Assembly (NCBI GenBank): GCA_020697255.1
Contig: JAJFBE010000001.1
Coordinates: 434,001-498,000 of the forward strand
From: Burkholderiales bacterium
GTDB lineage: Bacteria > Pseudomonadota > Gammaproteobacteria > Burkholderiales > UBA11063
DNA length: 64,000 bases
Reading direction: 5' to 3'
Shown: positions 28,015 through 36,584 of the stretch, in pieces
How positions within the stretch are numbered: the first letter of the stretch is position 1
Layout of the letters: each line of letters starts with the position of its first letter
Program-made: the position numbers and the translations under genes
The notes under the pieces: model-generated
The model's input: the letters and a program-made list of their open reading frames with translations, nothing else
Databases searched by the model: none
Told to the model about the DNA's origin: nothing

Positions 28015-28317
28015 TTACCAGCTTCTGTTTTGGCTATTTCGGTATCCACCAAAATTTCCACCAGATCTTGGTTTATCTTCTTTTTCTTTTACCACTAAAC
28101 TACGATTTTTGTAAGTAGTGTTATTTAATGCTTTAATACAGTTTTCTGCATCAATTTGAGTTTCTGTATCAACAAACCCGAACCCTTTACTCTGAGAGGT
28201 AAACTTGTCAGTAATAACCTTAGCTGATGTAACTTTACCATGAGCTGAGAATAAGTCTTGTAATTCAGTACTAGTGATTGAATAATCTAAGCCTGCAACG
28301 AATAATGATTTTTGCAT
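28015..28317 (-). CDS. RRM-type RNA-binding protein
   Basis: 100 residues. A single RRM fills residues 1-80, with RNP2 LFVAGL near residue 5 and RNP1 KGFGFVDT near residue 44. The tail KPRSGGNFGGYRNSQNRSW is Gly/Arg rich, like the cold-inducible glycine-rich proteins of cyanobacteria and some proteobacteria. It should bind single-stranded RNA. The 225-base AT-rich region upstream up to the SemiSWEET stop leaves room for a long 5' leader. It has its own terminator. Confidence 0.9.
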   Translation of the reverse strand: MQKSLFVAGLDYSITSTELQDLFSAHGKVTSAKVITDKFTSQSKGFGFVDTETQIDAENCIKALNNTTYKNRSLVVKEKEDKPRSGGNFGGYRNSQNRSW

Positions 28318-28542
28318 AAGTATATGCCCTTTATAAATGATTAAATAAAATATATAAAACTAATTCTTTTTATGGCAATATACTAGGAAAATATAAAAAT
28401 TCTATATGATTTGGTATGATGGTCATGAAATATATTAATTCTGTAGATGAATTATACCATACTGAAAATTAATCCGTATAAATATTTCATTTTTTTTAAA
28501 GACAGCTAGGATAAAAATATTGTAATTTATAATTATTATAAA

Positions 28543-28803
28543 TTAAAATATTGCTGTAATGGCTGTAATAAAACCTAAGATTACCCCCGGGATATTACAT
28601 GCAATGATTGGCCAATCCCGCTTTGGCTTTAAAAAACCATATAAAACCCAGGCACTGCAGTTAAATATTGTTGCAATTGGTAGAATAACTGATCCTTTAG
28701 TTCCAGATAAATTAAGTTTAATCTGGTCTATGTAAGATATATACATAGCAATGGCCAAAATACATGCAAACCAGCCAATTCTATTTACGATTTTTTCATG
28801 CAT
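28543..28803 (-). CDS. SemiSWEET-type sugar transporter (MtN3/PQ-loop)
   Basis: 86 residues and three membrane helices, the full size of a SemiSWEET half-transporter, which works as a dimer. Marks include ISYIDQIKLNLSG in helix 1, GSVILPIATIFNCSAWVLYG in helix 2, and RDWPIIACNIPGVILGF in helix 3. The usual PQ of the first loop is DQ here. It moves mono- or disaccharides by facilitated diffusion. It follows rph by 3 bases on the same strand. Confidence 0.85.
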   Translation of the reverse strand: MHEKIVNRIGWFACILAIAMYISYIDQIKLNLSGTKGSVILPIATIFNCSAWVLYGFLKPKRDWPIIACNIPGVILGFITAITAIF

Positions 28804-28806
28804 AGC

Positions 28807-29523
28807 TTATATACCCAGGGAAGATTTTTGTTTTGAAATTAATTGCTTAATTCCATGTTCGCCCAAATCAAGCATCCGGTTTAATACCTCACGCGGGAAT
28901 GCAACACCCTCTGCAGTACCCTGAATCTCAATAATACTTAAATCTTCGAGCATCACCAAATTCATATCCGTATCGCAATTATTATCCTCAATATAGTTTA
29001 AATCTAGTAATGGCATTCCCTCGTATACTCCAACTGAGATCGCCGCTAGAAATAATTTTATCGGGTTTTGACTAAGCTCTCCACATTTTACCAAACCATC
29101 TAATGCATCATACATAGCCACAAACGCACCGGTAATACTAGCAGTCCGGGTTCCCCCATCAGCCTGCAATACATCGCAGTCGATTAAAATCTGGCGCTCT
29201 CCAAGCATTTTAAGGTCAATACAAGCACGCAGGCTACGCCCGATAAGGCGTGATATTTCCGATGCCCGTGGGTTTACCCGCCCAGATACTGAATCACGCT
29301 TATTTCGTGTATGTGTTGCGCGTGGCAGCATAGAATACTCTGCGCTCACCCAGCCTCTACCGCTATTTCTTAAAAAAGCCGGTACATCATTATCTATACT
29401 TGCTGTACATAAAACTTTGGTATCGCCAAATTCGATTAGTACAGATCCTTCGGCATATTTGGTAAATTTACGTTTTATATTTATTGTTCGTAATTCGTTG
29501 TCTTTTCTACCATCCACACGCAT
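28807..29523 (-). CDS. rph: Ribonuclease PH
   Basis: 238 residues, the normal size. Marks are MRVDGRKDNELR, FGDTKVLCTASI, GWVSAEYSMLPRATHTR, GRSLRACIDLKMLGERQILIDCDVLQADGGTRTASI in pieces, and the C-terminal VEIQGTAEG-type motif (IIEIQGTAEGVAF). It trims tRNA 3' ends with phosphate. The frame looks intact, unlike the frameshifted rph of E. coli K-12. Confidence 0.96.
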   Translation of the reverse strand: MRVDGRKDNELRTINIKRKFTKYAEGSVLIEFGDTKVLCTASIDNDVPAFLRNSGRGWVSAEYSMLPRATHTRNKRDSVSGRVNPRASEISRLIGRSLRACIDLKMLGERQILIDCDVLQADGGTRTASITGAFVAMYDALDGLVKCGELSQNPIKLFLAAISVGVYEGMPLLDLNYIEDNNCDTDMNLVMLEDLSIIEIQGTAEGVAFPREVLNRMLDLGEHGIKQLISKQKSSLGI

Positions 29524-29547
29524 GATAAATATCTTTCACAAATTTTA

Positions 29548-29790
29548 CTAACTAAGGATATCTTGAGGAATATCCATACAATGTAATGGGAAATCATGCA
29601 TATCATCCCAATACAAGACCTCACCATTAAACTTTACTTTTTTAAAAAAGCTTAATTGTTGTAATTTTTTAAATGCTGGAAATTGAAAATATTTTTTCAT
29701 ATCAAAAATAAATTTTTTTCCATTACTTAGCATCAAATCGATGGTAAAATCATTATGTGCCTCAACACCAATAATAGATAAATTAAACAT
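29548..29790 (-). CDS. DUF2442 protein (partner of DUF4160)
   Basis: 80 residues. The pattern 'F...LMLSNGKKFIFDMKKYF...PAFKKLQ....F..V.F....L.WDD..D...' is that of DUF2442. It follows a DUF4160 gene by 5 bases; the two families are usually found side by side and have been suggested to form a toxin-antitoxin pair, but this is not proved. Confidence 0.8.
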   Translation of the reverse strand: MFNLSIIGVEAHNDFTIDLMLSNGKKFIFDMKKYFQFPAFKKLQQLSFFKKVKFNGEVLYWDDMHDFPLHCMDIPQDILS

Positions 29791-29795
29791 AGTTT

Positions 29796-30065
29796 TTACC
29801 TTAAAGGCTCTATTTTAAATATTTCTTCCCCACTAATGGCTAATTTCCAATCAGCCAAAAGATCATCTTTATGTAGCTCTATCCAAGCTTCGGCCAATTT
29901 TCTCTGTTTATTTGGAATTTCACCATCAATCATTTCAGCTGTGTTAATAGAAAAAACAGCTTTTTTACCTTGATATTCAACATGGATATGCGGTTCATGA
30001 TGCTGTTTATTATCTAAAAAATACATGTAAATTAATAATCCGTAAAACATCGAAATACAAGGCAT
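29796..30065 (-). CDS. DUF4160 protein
   Basis: 89 residues. The hallmark is 'IYMYFLDNKQHHEPHIHVEY', with the His-rich HEPHIHV core, followed by GKKAVFSINTAEMIDGEIP and a helical WIELHKDDLLADW. These form DUF4160. It is the first gene of a pair with DUF2442. Probable toxin-like or small regulatory module in an accessory stretch near tRNA genes. Confidence 0.82.
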   Translation of the reverse strand: MPCISMFYGLLIYMYFLDNKQHHEPHIHVEYQGKKAVFSINTAEMIDGEIPNKQRKLAEAWIELHKDDLLADWKLAISGEEIFKIEPLR

Positions 30066-30188
30066 AATTGACCACTCCTATTACTCATTAGTAGATATTC
30101 TAACACACTTAAAAACCTGTTTTTGTTGAATTTACTATCCATGTAGATAAATATAAAATGAGGTTATGTAAAATTTTAGAAAAAACAC

Positions 30189-30217
30189 TTGCATAATTTA
30201 TAGCAGTATGCAATAAT
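30189..30217 (+). promoter_or_regulatory. Promoter of the tRNA-Val/tRNA-Asp pair
   Basis: TTGCAT and AATAAT with a 17-base spacer, ending 25 bases before the tRNA-Val(TAC) start. There is a GC-rich stretch right before the tRNA. Confidence 0.5.
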
Positions 30218-30242
30218 ACGTACCTCGCAATAGAACATCGCG

Positions 30243-30318
30243 GGGCGCTTAGCTCAGTTGGTAGAGCATCTGCCTTACAAGCAGGGGGTCATAGGTTCGA
30301 ATCCTGTAGCGCCCACCA
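30243..30318 (+). tRNA. tRNA-Val (anticodon TAC)
   Basis: Acceptor GGGCGCT/AGCGCCC, D-arm TAGCTCAGTTGGTAGAGC, anticodon stem TCTGC/GCAGG with loop CTTACAA, T-arm GTTCGAATCC and CCA encoded. All arms pair well. Confidence 0.95.
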
Positions 30319-30325
30319 CCACTGC

Positions 30326-30402
30326 GGAGTGGTAGTTCAGTTGGTTAGAATACCGGCCTGTCACGCCGGGGGTCGCGGGTTCGAGTCCCGTCCACTCCGC
30401 CA
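30326..30402 (+). tRNA. tRNA-Asp (anticodon GTC)
   Basis: Acceptor GGAGTGG/CCACTCC, D-arm TAGTTCAGTTGGTTAGAA, anticodon stem CCGGC/GCCGG with loop CTGTCAC, T-arm GTTCGAGTCC and CCA. It lies 7 bases after tRNA-Val(TAC). A worn copy of its 3' end is present at 32751. Confidence 0.95.
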
Positions 30403-30674
30403 TTTATCCCTTTGATTTACTTTAATATTTTTTCGCCAAAAAATTCTGGGGACAATTTGGGGACAATCTCCAGTAAAACCTACGCATTTTGGCGCACTTT
30501 ATTTAACTCAAAAACATCAAAATTCACTGAGCACCTTGGCGCATAAAAAATAAATATTTGCAAAATCAAACCAAGATATAATCTATTGGGACTTATCATT
30601 TTTTACCAACAAATTTACTATTAATCTAATCATTAAATCCTTTTGAGTTGGATTAGATTCAGCAATTAATAATA
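30403..30674. other. Noncoding stretch at the start of a tRNA-Asp-bounded island
   Basis: 272 bases without a supported gene. It holds GGGGACAATTTGGGGACAAT (30449-30468), a direct repeat of GGGGACAAT, and GCATTTTGGCGCA, which recurs at 33713. Such repeats next to a tRNA 3' end resemble integrase arm sites; no integrase gene is left. Confidence 0.4.
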
Positions 30675-30893
30675 TTAATCACTGCGAATTACCGAGAAAA
30701 GCTCGGTAGTTGAAATTTCATTTAATTCACCATCTTTGTAAATATTTTTTAAGTGTAACCCGATAGTATCAGTGTCTTTTCCAAAAAGTTCTGCCATTTG
30801 CTTTTGGGAAAGCCACAAGGTATCTTTTTCCAACATAACATTGACGGATACAGCACCATCAGGTGAATTAAATAAAATTAAGTTCTTTTCCAT
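30675..30893 (-). pseudogene. RhuM-family N-terminal fragment
   Basis: 72 residues. KDTLWLSQKQMAELFGKD, IGLHLKNIYKDGELNE and TTELFSVIRSD match the first 70 residues of RhuM ('virulence') proteins, which are usually 320-350 residues. It stops right after and nothing downstream continues it. A full RhuM gene lies 760 bases away on the other strand, but the two differ clearly in sequence. It is probably a remnant, although a short DNA-binding product could still be made. Confidence 0.75.
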
Positions 30894-30937
30894 ACTGTTA
30901 CTTTATTAAATATATTAGTTAGTATTTTACCATTACT

Positions 30938-31280
30938 TTACTGAATAGATTCAATCCAATGTATCAGTGGGTTGCAACTCAAATTGGGAACAACTCTGAA
31001 CTCAATATGACAACCAACTGCATGCAAGTAACTATGTATTGTATCCAAAGTTAGGTTTGCCTTACCTTGAGCTGATTCTAGTCGCGACAATGCAGTCGCA
31101 GATGTTTTCATTTTTTTTAGCAACATCTTCAAGTGTCATCTTGCTTTTAGCTCGAGCGGATTTTAGCTCTTCTGCCAATTTTAGCATAGAAGAAATTTTT
31201 TCGTACTCTTCTACAAATTCAGGATTTTGGAGTAACTGAGCACGCAATTCTTCATGAAAATTATCTTTTTTATTTTTCAT
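30938..31280 (-). pseudogene. HTH (XRE/HigA-like) antitoxin gene split by a frameshift at an A8 tract
   Basis: The first frame (from 31280) encodes LLQNPEFVEEYEKISSML and SARAKSKMTLEDVAKK, then drifts. The neighbouring frame continues with KMKTSATALSRLESAQGK and LTLDTIHSYLHAVGCHIEF, which is the rest of a helix-turn-helix domain. Both join perfectly if one A is removed from the run of eight A at 31111-31118. The whole would be about 113 residues and resembles XRE-type antitoxins that start with a 'DPEF..EYE' helix. Its start overlaps the ribbon-helix-helix gene. Confidence 0.8.
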
Positions 31281-31491
31281 AATGATCTAACCCTAGTTGT
31301 CTTTTAAATTCTTCAATAGTAATTGGCTCTGATTGCTCAAGTACTGCCTTATCCACGGCATTCAACGTTTGACCTTTTAAACTTTTCTTTATTATATGCC
31401 TAACAAATGAACTAACAGATAACCCTAACTCACGTGCCTCTCTTTGTAATTTATTACCAAGAACTTCATCAATAGTAAATTGTATTCTCAT
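31270..31491 (-). CDS. Small ribbon-helix-helix-like protein
   Basis: 73 residues. The N-terminus (RIQFTIDEVLGNKLQREARELGLSVSSFVRHIIKKSL) has one strand and two helices in the RHH pattern of antitoxin-type DNA-binding proteins. The tail EPITIEEFKRQLGLDHYEK is a plausible toxin-binding arm. It overlaps the next gene, the split HTH protein, by 11 bases. No toxin gene is seen beside it, so it may be an orphan. Confidence 0.6.
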   Translation of the reverse strand: MRIQFTIDEVLGNKLQREARELGLSVSSFVRHIIKKSLKGQTLNAVDKAVLEQSEPITIEEFKRQLGLDHYEK

Positions 31492-31649
31492 ATTTCAGTC
31501 CCCTAAACTTAATATATCTTATTTCACATCATTATACAGTGTTATATAAAGAAACTCTTGCGAATATTCGCAAAACTTTTATTTGTTTATTTAGTATAAT
31601 AACACCATATAAAATACCATAATAAAATTTATTACAAGAGCAATAATTA

Positions 31650-32687
31650 ATGGTTAAGAATAAGCAACTGCAACCGATAGAAGGCATGTCAGAATTTTTA
31701 ATATATACTACTCCAAATGGTAAAGTTAGAGTTGAAGCATTTATTCATAACGAAAATATATGGCTTACCCAAATAAAAATTGCTGAATTATTTGGTAGTA
31801 CTAAGCAAAATATAAGTTTTCACCTGCAAAAAATATATAGTATAAATGAACTCAATAAAGATTCAACTGTCAAAAAAATCTTGACAGTTCAAAAAGAAGG
31901 TAGCCGAGAGGTTTCACGTGAGTTAGAGTATTATAATTTAGATGCCATAATTTCAGTTGGGTACCGCGTAAATTCAACACAAGCTACTCATTTTCGCATA
32001 TGGGCGACTGAGCGCTTAAAAGAATACATTATCAAAGGCTTTACCATGGATGATGAACGATTGAAAAATCCGCATAATGTCTTTGGTAAAGATTACTTTG
32101 AAGAGCAACTAGCCCGAATCCGTGATATACGCTCTAGTGAAAGGCGCTTTTATCAAAAAATTACGGATATTTACTCTCAATGTAGCGCTGATTATAATAA
32201 AAATAGCAAAGAAACCCAGTTATTCTTCGCAACAGTGCAAAATAAGCTGCACTGGGCAATAAGTAAACAAACAGCAGCAGAAATTATTTATTCACGTGCT
32301 AATAGAGAAAAGCAAAATATGGGTTTAACTTCGTGGAAAAATGCTCCGGATGGAAAAGTTAGAATAACTGATGTAAGTATTGCCAAAAATTATCTAAATG
32401 AAAAAGAATTAAATAATCTTAATAGTATTGTTACCATGTACCTAGATTATGCCGAAAGGCAGGCAAATAAGTATCAAATAATGTACATGAAAGATTGGAT
32501 TAGTAAGCTAGATACTTTCTTACAATTTAATGAAGAAGAAGTTTTAACAAACGCAGGAAAAATAACTGCAGAAATTGCAAAAACTTTTGCTGAGAATGAA
32601 TTTGAAAAATACCAGGTTATTCAAGACCGTTTATTTGAATCTGATTTTGATAAACTAATTAAACTAAACAATGAGGATGAGCACTAA
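31650..32687 (+). CDS. RhuM family protein
   Basis: 345 residues, full length. The family marks are VEAFIHNENIWLTQIKIAEL, FGSTKQNISFHLQKIY, SRELEYYNLDAIISVGYRVN and THFRIWATERLKEYIIKGF, then DYFEEQLARIRDIRSSERRF and a helical C-terminus. It has a winged-helix-like N-terminal domain and is common in defence or accessory islands; its activity is not known. An AAGAG lies before the ATG. Inside the island bounded by tRNA-Asp. Confidence 0.88.
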   Translation: MVKNKQLQPIEGMSEFLIYTTPNGKVRVEAFIHNENIWLTQIKIAELFGSTKQNISFHLQKIYSINELNKDSTVKKILTVQKEGSREVSRELEYYNLDAIISVGYRVNSTQATHFRIWATERLKEYIIKGFTMDDERLKNPHNVFGKDYFEEQLARIRDIRSSERRFYQKITDIYSQCSADYNKNSKETQLFFATVQNKLHWAISKQTAAEIIYSRANREKQNMGLTSWKNAPDGKVRITDVSIAKNYLNEKELNNLNSIVTMYLDYAERQANKYQIMYMKDWISKLDTFLQFNEEEVLTNAGKITAEIAKTFAENEFEKYQVIQDRLFESDFDKLIKLNNEDEH

Positions 32688-32750
32688 TAACCTATTGATA
32701 ATATGGGCTTTACACAAAGCTTTGATTATATGTAAAAACATACTGTTTAG

Positions 32751-32790
32751 GTTCGAGTCCCATCCACTGCTACATTTATACCTTTGGAAT
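32751..32790 (+). repeat. Degenerate copy of the tRNA-Asp 3' end (island boundary)
   Basis: GTTCGAGTCCCATCCACTGC and the following CATTTATACCTTTG repeat 30379-30418 with about seven changes. The copy no longer forms a tRNA end. It marks the far side of the insertion that begins at tRNA-Asp. Confidence 0.7.
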
Positions 32791-32828
32791 TATAAAATAA
32801 CTCGATCTGGTACAAACTTTGCTAAAAT

Positions 32829-33419
32829 TTAAATTTTTCTAACTTCTTTGACTGAGTATTTAAAAGAATTATCTTCACTTCGGTTGCCAGTTAGAACCTG
32901 TACTTTCATATCACCTGATTCTTCAGTAATCTTAATATCAACATTGCCAACTGTACTCTTAAGGCTAAAAGAGAAGTATCCATAAGCTACCGCATTAAAA
33001 CAATCCGGAGAAGTCAAATCAAGGTCACTCTGATAAATAGCTCCATTGTATGAGTATTCAACAAACCAGCAAGTATATTCAGTCCCAAATCGAGTAGGGT
33101 CGAGAACCTTGCCTATACTTATCTGTTTAGAATACGCCTCATTCTTAAGCGTTCCAGAAAAGGTATGATCGGTATTTAGCTTCTGATCAGGCAGTTTGTC
33201 ACGTGTCCAATCACCATCACTGTTCTTATAATATTCCGAATATCCAGAAAGACGCCACTTAATCTTAACCGTTATATTGTCCAAGTCGTGACCGGTTGAA
33301 TTAAACACACGCAAGGTAGCGGATTCGGGGGTAGCGGAGGTAGCGGCATTGGTAACATTTGCCCAACAAATAAATATGATTAACATAGGTATATTTAAAA
33401 AACAATAAAATTTTTTCAT
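32829..33419 (-). CDS. Secreted protein of unknown function
   Basis: Start chosen at 33419, where an AGGA lies 8 bases upstream; 196 residues with a signal peptide (KKFYCFLNIPMLIIFICWANVTNAA). The mature part is beta-rich with no known motif: ATLRVFNSTGHDLDNITVKI, and two Cys (YTCWFVEY and SPDCFNA) about 27 apart. It lies just outside the island. Function unknown; possibly a periplasmic or released beta-sandwich protein. Confidence 0.65.
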   Translation of the reverse strand: MKKFYCFLNIPMLIIFICWANVTNAATSATPESATLRVFNSTGHDLDNITVKIKWRLSGYSEYYKNSDGDWTRDKLPDQKLNTDHTFSGTLKNEAYSKQISIGKVLDPTRFGTEYTCWFVEYSYNGAIYQSDLDLTSPDCFNAVAYGYFSFSLKSTVGNVDIKITEESGDMKVQVLTGNRSEDNSFKYSVKEVRKI

Positions 33420-34022
33420 GATTGATCCTTGCAAAAATATATAAACTTGCCATAAGTATACCTGGAAACCAAAAGTAAACGCAATACGGAATTTCGGGTG
33501 CTTTAATAAATATCAAAGTAAAAAAGCTAATCCCAGCTACGCAGTGATCAGTCTATATAAATATTATGGCATATTTTATAAATAAAAGCTAAATTTTAAT
33601 TTCCTGTGAAAACCCTCAACATATTTTACCACCTAAGTATAATCTGTAATATCATACTAATAAACCACTGTACCTTATATGAGGGATTTTGGGGTAATAT
33701 GTAGGAAAAGCATAGCATTTTGGCGCATGTTCATAGTATTAGGAGACCTGCCTTAAACTCGCTAAAACTCATTGAGAATCATAATCGCGCCAATAAAATT
33801 AGGAATATACCAATCTGGTTAGCTGGCGCCGGCGCTATTTGTTTGGCATGTCAACAAACAAGAATAAATAAGCGGCAATTTTTTAAGAATCTATTTTTTT
33901 GAAGCGGAGCTATAGCTAAAAAATACCTAACATATGAGATAGGTAATTTGTTATAATTCCTTAAAATATTTCTTACCTGAATAAAGTTCATATTTTCACT
34001 AGTTTAATTATTGGAGTTTATT
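33420..34022. other. Noncoding stretch between divergent genes
   Basis: About 600 AT-rich bases. It holds GCATTTTGGCGCA at 33713-33725, a match to 30485-30497, and near it AGGAGACCTGCC. No protein fragment or RNA could be supported. Likely decayed accessory DNA or a regulatory region. Confidence 0.35.
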
Positions 34023-34688
34023 ATGCAACAGCCTGAACAGTATAACCAATTTGCAGATATATATTCAGATAAGTTCTTCAACTACAATCAAAACAGTATA
34101 AATGCCTATTTTAAAAATGTTGCTGCTGATCTAACAAATAAAAAAGTACTTGACCTAGGTTGCGGTGATGGTCATGATTTAAAAGTATTTAAAGAAAGAG
34201 GCGCAGATATTTATGGCATTGATGCTTCGTTAGAAATGGTTGCTTTAGCAGAAAAGAATAATCCACAAGGTCAAATAAAAGTTGGACATTTTAATAATAT
34301 TCCTTTCCAAAATGAAATGTTTGACATTGTTGTTAGTAAATGGGCACTACAAACAGCTGAGAAAATTGATCCTATTTATAGGGAAATTAGAAGAGTTTTA
34401 AAGCCAAATGGGGAATTGATCTACCTTGCATGTTATCCGATTCGCCAGTTTATTGAAAAAAAGCGGGCTGGAAAAAATTACTTTAAACAAGAAATTGTTC
34501 ATTCAACATTTTTTGATAATACAATTTCTGTGATTGAACCATCGCATACATTAGAGGAATATCTTAGCCCAATTTTTTTTAAGTATTTCAATTTACACCA
34601 TTTTGAAGAAGGTTGGGATGTAGGGGCAGAAAAAATTAATAATGATATATATCCTAGCTACTTTATTATTCATGCTGAATTGAAGTAA
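34023..34688 (+). CDS. SAM-dependent methyltransferase, class I
   Basis: Start at the ATG of 34023, with GGAG 7 bases upstream; 221 residues. VLDLGCGDGHDLKVFKERG near residue 40 is the SAM-binding motif I; YGIDASLEMV is motif II with its acidic residue, and ISKWALQ-type 'FDIVVSKWALQ' motif IV. Further LKPNGELIYLAC is post-motif. It is of the Methyltransf_11 group; the substrate is unknown. It stands alone between two secreted-protein genes. Confidence 0.85.
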   Translation: MQQPEQYNQFADIYSDKFFNYNQNSINAYFKNVAADLTNKKVLDLGCGDGHDLKVFKERGADIYGIDASLEMVALAEKNNPQGQIKVGHFNNIPFQNEMFDIVVSKWALQTAEKIDPIYREIRRVLKPNGELIYLACYPIRQFIEKKRAGKNYFKQEIVHSTFFDNTISVIEPSHTLEEYLSPIFFKYFNLHHFEEGWDVGAEKINNDIYPSYFIIHAELK

Positions 34689-34756
34689 TCTTAGTACCAA
34701 TCAAATTAATTACAAAGATTTTCAATACTTTAATAGTTCAGGAAGAAATTTAATTA

Positions 34757-35290
34757 TTACATTACACTACAGTTGGAACTACATGCAGTGTCTTCCCCTT
34801 CTGCTTTGAAGCTTTTACCATACTTACCCTTAATCTTTGTATAAATATTTTCATCAATCCAGCCTTTAGTATTCTGGTAATGTTTTAAATAATACTCATC
34901 TTCACGAACAAAAATGTTATACTCACACTGTAGGTTTGTTGGAGTATCACCTTTAGCTACCAAAACCCAGTCTGTATTTCCCGAAGAAGTAAGCTGCCCA
35001 AATTCACCTTCAAAATGGTTTATGAAATACTCAGTTTTCCCCTGGATTTTGTTGGTTACATAAGTCATGGCGGTCACATTAATATAAGAATTGGATCTTC
35101 GGCTATATGTGACCTTACCCGATTCTTTAAACTTTATAGTTAGAAAATCTTGCCCACGGTCTGCTTCATGAAAAATATAGGGCAGATAACACTTTAAAAC
35201 TAAGCGACTTGTTGCTTGAGCTGCACTTATGTATAAAGATGAGGCTACTATAGCAGCAAATAAATAACGTGTTTGTTTAAAGATTAACAT
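34757..35290 (-). CDS. Secreted cysteine-tailed protein of unknown function
   Basis: Start chosen at 35290 (AAGGA upstream, then a signal peptide LIFKQTRYLFAAIVASSLYISAAQA); 177 residues. No family recognised. It has paired cysteines (LVLKCYLP, LQCEYNIF) and ends ACSSNCSVM. A C-terminal CSS.C tail is also seen in the two duplicated small proteins at 51291 and 53613, though the rest differs. Probably exported, disulfide-stabilised. Confidence 0.6.
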   Translation of the reverse strand: MLIFKQTRYLFAAIVASSLYISAAQATSRLVLKCYLPYIFHEADRGQDFLTIKFKESGKVTYSRRSNSYINVTAMTYVTNKIQGKTEYFINHFEGEFGQLTSSGNTDWVLVAKGDTPTNLQCEYNIFVREDEYYLKHYQNTKGWIDENIYTKIKGKYGKSFKAEGEDTACSSNCSVM

Positions 35291-35571
35291 GATTTTTCCT
35301 TTTAATATTACGGATTTTTCTTCAATGCTTTTATTTATTTGATTATACAAAACCCTATAAGTTAGTTATGCTATTTCAATATAAGTATGTTAGATTTGAT
35401 AAGCAAGTCCAGAACCGTATATATTCTGGTATTTTAACATATGCACATCTTATTTTCAATAAAACTAACTGTTTTTACGGAAATTCCGGTTTACAATTTT
35501 TTTGAAATAGTATAAAATGACGATATATTTACGTTAATGTCAGGTTCTTTTTATAATTAATGAGGTGTCCC

Positions 35572-36513
35572 ATGAAAGCTTTATTAAACTTATGTTTTAT
35601 TACAGTTATGCTTTTTTCAGGTTTTTCCTGTTTTGCCGATCAAGAAGCAGAAAGATTGGCACTACTTAATGGGATACTTAAACCAGCGCTAGAAAATTTC
35701 TCTAGAAAAGATTTAGTCTCAACAGCAAAATTTCGAAGCTCAAAAATAATAGAGTTACAAAAAGAACGAGTAAAAAATGGAGAGAAACCGCTTACTCGCG
35801 CTGAATATTTAGCATACATTGAGCAGCACTGCAAGGATTCCACAGATTATGAACAGATTTGTGAAACATTTAAAGAACTTGCCTCAAAGATAACATTTGA
35901 AAAAAAGGATAGAAGAACTATAACGGCAACAGGTTTGGCAAATTCCCAACTATATGGGTGGGAGCACAAGGCTGCAAATTGTGGTGAGTTTGCAGATTTG
36001 GCACTGATTATTTTTGAGTTTAATCAAATTAATACACCACCGGAACAACAATTGTTCAATGATGCAATGCTTATAGGGGCTATCGAGCCTTATGACCATG
36101 CTGCTTTATTAGTTAAAGGTAAAAGCAGAACTCTTTATGTTGTTGATCTTGCATTTCGCAGACTTATGAAATTATCCCCAAAAGTCTCTTCTGAGCTAAT
36201 CGGTATTATTGATACCCAGGAAGATAATTTCCAAGAAGGTGCGGTGACCACAGAAGAATTTGCAAACGCACTAAACCCATACTTAAAAATTGAGGATTAC
36301 TATGATCAAATCTATGTAAATAGTGATACCCAGTGGTATGTTGATCTAAAATACTCAAAAAGAATCAAAAATTTTGTTCATGAATATAATCCGGATATGA
36401 AACGTTTTTATACAAAGTTGCAAGCTACATCTAAATTCCCAGCCTTGACTAAGCCATATGATGAGCTGCCTCTTGAGGGGAAACCGTCACCAACTGATTC
36501 CAAAGAGGAGTAA
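35572..36513 (+). CDS. Secreted protein, possible papain-like Cys-His-Asp hydrolase
   Basis: Start at 35572 with GAGGTG upstream; 313 residues, the first 22 a signal peptide (LLNLCFITVMLFSGFSCFA). A helical region follows. Near the middle stands AANCGEFADLALIIFEF (Cys137), then EPYDHAALLVKG (His176) and LYVVDLAFRRL (Asp192). The order Cys-His-Asp and the spacing of 16 between His and Asp recall papain-fold proteins such as YopT-like proteases and transglutaminase-like domains. No family was recognised by name, so catalytic activity is inference. Confidence 0.6.
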   Translation: MKALLNLCFITVMLFSGFSCFADQEAERLALLNGILKPALENFSRKDLVSTAKFRSSKIIELQKERVKNGEKPLTRAEYLAYIEQHCKDSTDYEQICETFKELASKITFEKKDRRTITATGLANSQLYGWEHKAANCGEFADLALIIFEFNQINTPPEQQLFNDAMLIGAIEPYDHAALLVKGKSRTLYVVDLAFRRLMKLSPKVSSELIGIIDTQEDNFQEGAVTTEEFANALNPYLKIEDYYDQIYVNSDTQWYVDLKYSKRIKNFVHEYNPDMKRFYTKLQATSKFPALTKPYDELPLEGKPSPTDSKEE

Positions 36514-36532
36514 TTTTTATAAAAACTGAAGG

Positions 36533-36569
36533 GGTAGGATTATTAAATTTATCATAAAATAACCCTACC
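36533..36569. terminator. Bidirectional hairpin between convergent genes
   Basis: GGTAGGATTATT and AATAACCCTACC form a 12-bp stem with one G-U pair, placed between the stop codons of the secreted hydrolase-like gene and the 36585 gene. It lacks a strong T run, so it may work with Rho or as an RNA end stabiliser. Confidence 0.5.
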
Positions 36570-36584
36570 TGTGTGCAAAAAATA

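Noticed and set aside
29548-30065. Proven toxin-antitoxin system
   Set aside because: DUF4160 and DUF2442 often pair, but toxicity cannot be shown from sequence; reported only as a pair.
33720-33902. A 60-codon open frame in the gap before the methyltransferase
   Set aside because: No ribosome binding site, no recognisable domain and composition like the noncoding surroundings.
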